Source: Phragmites australis
Taxonomy: Eukaryota > Streptophyta > Magnoliopsida > Poales > Poaceae
DNA: 64,000 bases
NCBI RefSeq assembly: GCF_958298935.1
Contig: NC_084942.1
Location: 8,563,501 to 8,627,500 of the forward strand
Reading direction: 5' to 3'
A program made the translations under genes and the position numbers. This document shows positions 59,264 to 64,000 of the stretch, piece by piece. Position 1 is the first letter of the stretch. Each line of letters starts with the position of its first letter. The notes under the pieces are model-generated. The model had not been told where the DNA came from. It searched no databases and saw only the letters and a list, made by a program, of their open reading frames with translations.

Positions 59264-59949
59264 TGTCACGGATGTGGGCGTGGGCTGAACTATGGGCTAG
59301 ACTGCAATGGGCTGGTGTTGGCCCATTCGACTGGTGTTGACGAATATGAACCAATGCATCGCCAAGCAGGGGGCATCGAAGAACATTTACCAGAGACAGT
59401 CAACCTTCCACCTTTGGCTCCTATCCTCTCCTGAGCTCCCTTTCTTTGATTCCCCTACCTTGTTCATCTCGAGTTCTCTCATTCCCAGTCCCTTAGGTAG
59501 TGTTTGGTTTGTGGGACGGGATGAGACGGAGCGGATCCATTCCATTTTTGAGCTATTTGTATAGAGAGCAGTGTGATGGAATGGTTCAAAATTAGGGAAT
59601 ATTCTTTAAAGATTCGGGATGGATCCATTCAAAAAAATAGTGGAACGCAGCCATCTCACTTCAAATATGACACTGACAGTGAACCCGAGGTAATAAAATA
59701 GACTCGTTCCATCCCACCCACCAAACAAACATCTATATATGAATAGAATTATCTCGTCCTCAAATATATGAATAGAATCATCTCATCTCACCTCGCTCTC
59801 CAACCAAACACTACTTTAGACTCCCTTTCTCCTTATTTGTATCCCTATATCCTGTACTCAAACTTGAACTAGCAGTATATGCTCGGTTGGAGTGGATTTG
59901 GGTTGAGTATTTGAGTTGTTCTATATGAATTCGAGTGGGGATTGTGATG
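59264..59949 (+). repeat. 5' LTR of the calreticulin-carrying element (interrupted by a MITE)
   Basis: Aligns with 63084-63448 throughout except for a 323-bp gain that is exactly the MITE plus its 5-bp duplication. The shared text includes GGGCTGCAATGGGCTGGTGT-like words and the final GAATTCGAGTGGGGATTGTG. Substitutions between the LTRs are frequent enough to show that the insertion is not recent. Confidence 0.9.
59497..59814. mobile_element. 318-bp MITE inside the 5' LTR
   Basis: Terminal inverted repeats GTAGTGTTTGGTT (59497) and AACCAAACACTAC (ending 59814) are perfect over 13 bp. Flanks CTTAG (59492-59496) and TTTAG (59815-59819) are a near-duplication, and the empty site CTTAG is visible in the 3' LTR. 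No transposase. The TTTGGTT ends are common among grass MITEs; the superfamily is undecided because the 5-bp duplication does not fit Tourist (3 bp) or hAT (8 bp) cleanly. Confidence 0.88.
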
Positions 59950-59950
59950 A

Positions 59951-59962
59951 TTGGTATCACAG
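59951..59962 (+). other. Primer-binding site (tRNA-iMet type)
   Basis: TTGGTATCACAG directly follows the 5' LTR and resembles TGGTATCAGAGC, complementary to the initiator Met-tRNA 3' end. Confidence 0.65.
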
Positions 59963-60581
59963 TTGTTCGATCTGTGGAGTTTGTGCTATGGAGGAGGTGC
60001 TCAACAATCCGTTTTCCGCATTGCGGGGGAAGATCGTCGAGCAGGGTCAGCTCACAGTCACAGACAAGTTATGCCAAGCCTGCGAACTTCCTCACAGAAG
60101 CTCTGGCTAGCCGCCAGGCTGCCACCACAGTACCTATAGAGCTATAGGTTCGTCATGCAGCAGCAGCAGCTATAGAGCTCACCAGCCGGAAGCAAAGCGG
60201 CTGCCATGCGAATACTACACGGGCAACCTCATTGCACGTAGGTCGCCGTGCCAAGTGCATCTGACGTTGTCATTCATGGCTCCATTGGTTGGAATTGCCC
60301 TGGAGTTCTTGCTAAAACCTGAAATTCAAAGCTTGGACTAGCCAGGTACTTCTGGCGCTACAGTATGGGTGAACAGAGATGCACATGGCCATATTGCACC
60401 ACCTGCATCTTTTCCCTGTGACAGTTCCTTCATCGGGGCAGCAACCTTCAGCAATACAAGCATGGAATGGGCTAGCAGCACAAGTGAAGCATTAGCCGTC
60501 AGCGTTGTGCAGGATGCAACTATTCAGCTTTCATTGTCTCCAGGTGATCTACATTTTGCGCAAGTATACAGGTTCATTGTC
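59963..60581 (+). other. Interior of the element between primer site and calreticulin segment
   Basis: Contains an open stretch at 59975-60105 (starting FDLWSLCYGG-like or MEEVLNNPFS in another frame) and an open frame at 60369-60608 that runs into the calreticulin frame (MNRDAHGHIAPPASFPCDSS start). Neither matches a family I know. They may be gag-derived leader or another captured gene piece. Confidence 0.4.
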
Positions 60582-60908
60582 AACAAGGACAAGACCTTGG
60601 TGCAATAGGTCTCTGTTAAGCACAAGCAGAAGCTTGAATGTAGTGGTGGTTATGTCAAGTTGCTGGGCGGTGATGTTGACCAGAAGAAATTCTATGGGGA
60701 CACACCATACAACATCATGTTAGGACCAGATATATGTGGGTAAAACATCAAGAAGGATGTTCCTTGTGAGACTGATCAACTGACTCATGTGTACACTTTG
60801 ATCATCCACCCTGATGCTACCTATAGCATTCTAATTGACAATGAGGAAAAGCAAACTGGCAGCATCTATGAGCAATGGGATATTCTGCCTCTAAAGCAAA
60901 TCAAGCCT
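60582..60908 (+). pseudogene. Calreticulin cDNA fragment captured in the retrotransposon
   Basis: Reads, in one frame, [31 protein letters not shown], then [46 protein letters not shown], and [20 protein letters not shown] near the end. This is the globular N-domain of calreticulin, an ER calcium-binding lectin chaperone. Both family signatures are recognisable with one change each (CSGGY for CGGGY, LGPD for FGPD), and both disulfide cysteines remain. Two stops, and about 15-18 missing codons between ICG and IKKDVPC, make it non-functional. No intron interrupts about 110 codons although plant calreticulin genes have many introns, so it was taken from RNA. It lacks the signal peptide, P-domain and HDEL end. 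The YRF codons at 60567-60575 may extend the match. Confidence 0.9.
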
Positions 60909-60929
60909 ATATGCGCAGAGGACAATCTG

Positions 60930-62262
60930 TTGTAGCAAATGTGATAATTTGAGCAATGATATTATTCCAAATATACAAAGACAAAAGGATAACAACATGA
61001 ACCAAGTATACATGACCTTTGAAAAGGATAAAGTAAAGCAAAATTATCAGATTCCATAATCATGTACATCACAAAATCTAGACAGTAGGTGCTTATGAAG
61101 TATAAAAGAGCTCTCAGGAAAAGCATAACAGTTGGCTCCAGGACATATACAAGCCTGCTCCCTAACTGTTCTAAAGAATACATCATTGACTGGACAAAAT
61201 TCACAAATAACAGCTAGATTAGAACTTGAGCAGTATCTAAAGAAGTTCTATTATCACTCTGGTCTTAGCTGCTGTCAGAAACTGAGTGAGGTATGTTGTG
61301 ACTAGAACAATCACACTATAGCAAAATCAAATAAGAAGCCAAAAGGCTAATTTGGCTACTGAGTCAGGAAACAAAAGAAACATACACTCGGTACAGACAA
61401 CAGCTATCAACCCAAGATTCAGGCAATTCACCAGAGTGATAACCAAAGCATTAAATTTGATTAACCAGATCAGATCAGGTCATACAAAGAACTTAGATAC
61501 CAGTGGCCACCAAATAGAAACAAACTCTTAGATAATGCACAAGACTAACTATTGTACTCAAAATTCTGTCCAGTCTCTGTATATGTATTCATCACTGAGC
61601 AAGGTAAAATAAGTACCTAAACTGTCCAGATTCACAGAGAGGGGAAAGAGACGTGAACTGGTATACTCACAGTGCGATGCACTCAAACGAGTCAATCAAC
61701 GAGGCAAGGCACGGCAAGTAAGCCGCTGACCCAGAAATCCTATTCGCCGCAATAGCCGTCGACGAGGAAGTCAGAGATACAATGCCTCACCGCATTGCGA
61801 CAGCGCGTACGGGCGAGTCTTAGCTTTCACAGCTCCGAGCAACACCAACACAGTGACTCCCCACACAATCTCTTCAAGCACTGAAGCACCCAGATTGGAG
61901 CACAGAGGTTCTTTCAACTCCAAATCACGGATGACAACCAAATCGAAGAAGGAGACAATGAGAAAACCAAAAAGGGGAAAGTGTTTTTCTTCCTATGCAG
62001 GGAGAGGAAGCCGGCCTAGATATGGAGACCTCCACGCCCTCCATCTCAACGACTCCCAAAGAAATCGCCGAGGGTTGCACAGCCGCCACCCGCTTCCTCT
62101 GCCTGCTCCCCTCTCTTCTGCCTGCCCTAGCTGGCCAAGTGCCCAGCTGATTTTTATTCAGCCCTGAATGGGCCTAGACAACACATAGATGTATGGGCCA
62201 GCCGGTCCAGCAAAAGAAAAAAGCCCAAAAAAACATTGAAATTCACATTTTCCTCAACACAA
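60930..62262 (-). other. Antisense block in the element, possibly a captured genomic gene 5' end with intron
   Basis: Composition shifts here. On the minus strand a GC-richer part (62180-61690) looks like a 5'UTR plus first exon. It ends at GCATCGCACT followed by GTGAGTATACC (about 61672), a strong donor, after which AT-rich intron-like sequence runs to about 60960. The block lies between two copies of AATCAAGCCTATATG (60898-60912 and 62262-62276). I could not identify the gene. Confidence 0.35.
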
Positions 62263-62272
62263 TCAAGCCTAT

Positions 62273-62965
62273 ATGTCTAGCCTATATGCAAGGATGTTAT
62301 TTCCACCATGGTCACCACCTTGCATAAAGGCTATTATACTGTCATTCCGAGGAAATGGAAAAGTCAATGGAAAACTGAATGCTAATGGCAATACAAGAGG
62401 TGGTACATCTTGTGCCTTTCCTTGGTTCTGTGAGCAGGAAGGAGAGGTTCCAAGCAGCACATTGATGATCTCTATAGTGATTAATTTGAGGGAGAGAAAT
62501 GAGAAGAGTGCATTGGGCATTGATATCAGTACATATTCCTCTACCCGAAGTGTTGCATTTGCTTAGTTGCTTCAATTCCTTGTCTGGTTGCAGCAAAAGC
62601 ATGGTGGTCTAACTATCATCACTGGAGATCAAGCATGGTGCACTCAACTACAGACACCTCAATTGGAGATTGCTTTCAGCCGTGTGAATTTGACAAACAA
62701 GTTTCCTGATGTTACACTAAGCCATTCCCTTATTGTTCTCTCGATGATGATAAGCAAGACAGCTACTGATGGTGGAGGGCTAAGAATTACTCCCAAGGAT
62801 TTAGAAGCACCATGGGATCCAAGTGGTCTCAAACTCGGCAACGACAAGACTTCAAGAGTTCTTAGTTCAATCTGCTCAATGAACAATTTGGTCAAGCGCT
62901 TGGTGACTAAGCATGGAGGTATTTCTACCAATGGCTATTGCTATGGTGTTGCTTTCCAAGTGTAA
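62273..62965 (+). pseudogene. Unidentified coding-like block, 231 codons with one in-frame TAG
   Basis: One frame is open from 62273 to the stop at 62963-62965 except for TAG at 62564-62566. The product has balanced composition (for example DGGGLRITPKDLEAPWDPSG near 62770 and KLGNDKTSRVLSSICSMNNL after it), unlike a random frame. I recognise no retroelement domain in it. It could be the element's own gag-like gene or a second transduced host sequence. Confidence 0.5.
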
Positions 62966-63070
62966 GCCTGTTGATGTAGTCTGTGATCAAGCAATATCAA
63001 GTTTGGGATCTTGGAGGTCAAATGCTTCACAAGTTCTCCGCTCTATCGGCTTGAGGTCAAGCTGAGTCTC

Positions 63071-63083
63071 AAAGGGGGAAGAA
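63071..63083 (+). other. Polypurine tract
   Basis: AAAGGGGGAAGAA abuts the 3' LTR start at 63084, the expected position for plus-strand priming. Confidence 0.85.
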
Positions 63084-63448
63084 TGTCACGGACGTGGGCG
63101 TGGGCTAGACTGCGGGCTGGGCTGCAATGGGCTGGTGTTGGCCCACTCAGTTGGTGTTGGCGTATATGAACCAATGCATCGCCATTCGCGGGCATCGAAG
63201 AACATTTACCAGGAACAGACCAACTTCCTCCTCTGTCTTCTATCCTCACCTAAGCTCCCTTTCTTCGATTCCCTAACCTTGCTCATCTCAAGTTCTCTCC
63301 TTCTTCCTAGTCTCTTAGACTCCCTTTCTCCTCATTTGTATCCCTATATCCTATACTCAGACTTGAACTAGCAGTATATGCTCAGTTGGAGTGGATTTGG
63401 GTTGAGTATTTGAGTTGTTCTACATGAATTCGAGTGGGGATTGTGACA
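63084..63448 (+). repeat. 3' LTR of the calreticulin-carrying element (365 bp)
   Basis: Starts TGTCACGG and ends GTGACA, perfect 6-bp inverted termini. It is followed by the CTCGA duplication. It shows the uninterrupted empty site of the MITE found in the 5' LTR. Confidence 0.92.
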
Positions 63449-63453
63449 CTCGA

Positions 63454-64000
63454 GCGCCTTGAGGTTGACCCTGGGTGCCAGGAGAAAGAGGCAGAGCGAC
63501 ACTGCCATGTCAAGACCCCGAGGCCGCCTAGTTACGGTATTACTAGATCTAGGATTCTTTTTTCACAATTTATTTCCGAAATAGTTAATTTGGCTGTTCA
63601 ATTATTCTTGTCTTATTATTGTGCATTTTTAGTTAGAGGATCCTTAATTAGGTAGGAGATTCATGGTTTCAGTTGCCATAGATTCTTCCACATGTTCCTC
63701 TCTCTTGCCTGGTCCTCTTTCTTTGCAATTTCTTTTGTTCATACAGGCTTGATTGGAGATTCGAGAGCTAGTTTGATGCTTGCTTGTGCATCAGAAAGGG
63801 GAGGCCATAAGAGAAAGAGGAGAAAGAGGACAAGGAGTTCGATGGTGGATCCTCGAGGGCCACAAGGACTAGAAAGCTCATTCGCGTGGTTTCTTGCGCC
63901 TTTAGGGCATGTTTGGAAGCAAGGGGGAGTGAAACCAGAGAAGAAAACCCCGAAGGGGATTTTGCTGTGCACATTCAATCCCCAGGAGAATAACCCCACC
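63454..64000. other. Right flank of the retrotransposon; repeat-like end
   Basis: No gene recognised. GGGCATGTTTGGAAGC at about 63906 is the kind of word that begins some grass MITEs, but the window ends before a second terminus could be seen. Confidence 0.3.

Larger units (their letters stand above)
59264..63448 (+). mobile_element. Complete non-autonomous LTR retrotransposon carrying host gene fragments (4185 bp)
   Basis: Two LTRs in direct orientation start TGTCACGG (59264 and 63084). The 3' LTR ends GTGACA (63448), and the 5' LTR ends at the aligned position 59949 with two transitions. The whole is flanked by perfect 5-bp duplications CTCGA (59259-59263 and 63449-63453). A primer site (59951) and a polypurine tract (63071-63083) are in place. 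The 3.1-kb interior has no recognisable gag, protease, integrase or reverse transcriptase. It holds a calreticulin-derived segment, an unexplained antisense block and a 231-codon coding-like block. It must have been mobilised by enzymes from another element. Maize Bs1 is the classic case of such transduction. Confidence 0.92.

Noticed and set aside
63906..64000. Possible MITE starting GGGCATGTTTGG
   Set aside because: Only one terminus is inside the window, with no duplication to test.
1..64000. CRISPR arrays, bacterial operons, rRNA genes or organellar inserts
   Set aside because: Nothing of the kind is visible. Splicing signals, LINEs and LTR elements show ordinary plant nuclear DNA.

Overview
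The window looks like nuclear DNA from a grass (Poaceae; a panicoid is plausible, but that is inference). It is AT-rich and holds two intact, conserved genes in a sea of nested retrotransposons and small DNA transposons. Support for a plant, and a grass in particular, comes from a 1499-codon Rx-CC/NB-ARC/LRR disease-resistance gene, a four-exon plant mitochondrial Iojap/RsfS gene, L1-type LINEs with the zinc-knuckle/DUF4283 ORF1 typical of grasses, Ty1/copia and Ty3/gypsy remnants, a CACTA TNP2 fragment, a Mutator-type foldback element and MITEs.

Layout. 1-12.7 kb: no intact gene; an 874-bp Mutator-like foldback element (2053-2926), scattered exon-like scraps (3.3-4.4 kb), an old direct-repeat pair (5.58 and 7.11 kb) and a ~335-bp tandem duplication (10.4-11.0 kb). 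12.74-17.24 kb, minus strand: NLR gene with a probable 100-bp leader intron and a possible 3'UTR intron. 17.5-21.7 kb: intergenic, with a small hairpin repeat. 21.7-27.8 kb: the 3' part of one LINE, split by younger repeats that include a decayed copia pol. 27.9-34.4 kb: an LTR and tRNA-Asp-type primer site (Tat/Athila-like), interrupted by a 3.7-kb solo LTR and followed by another LTR scrap. 35.2-42.6 kb, minus strand: a nearly full-length but decayed L1-type LINE. 44.5-48.4 kb, minus strand: mitochondrial RsfS/Iojap gene. 49-57.6 kb: a decayed Ty3/gypsy element (plus) with a solo LTR inside its gag zinc knuckle, then a CACTA transposase fragment joined on the same strand. 57.6-64 kb: LTR-like sequence hosting a complete 4.2-kb non-autonomous LTR retrotransposon.

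The most notable object is that last element (59264-63448). It has matching 365-bp LTRs, a 5-bp target-site duplication CTCGA, a primer-binding site and a polypurine tract, but I see no gag or pol. Its interior carries an intron-free fragment of a host calreticulin transcript, a second coding-like block of 231 codons with one stop, and what may be an antisense genomic fragment with a splice donor. It resembles gene-capturing elements such as maize Bs1. I do not recognise it as a described element.

The two host genes do not form a pathway: one is a cytoplasmic immune receptor, the other a mitochondrial ribosome-associated factor. The remainder is a record of successive insertions whose order can be read from the nesting.
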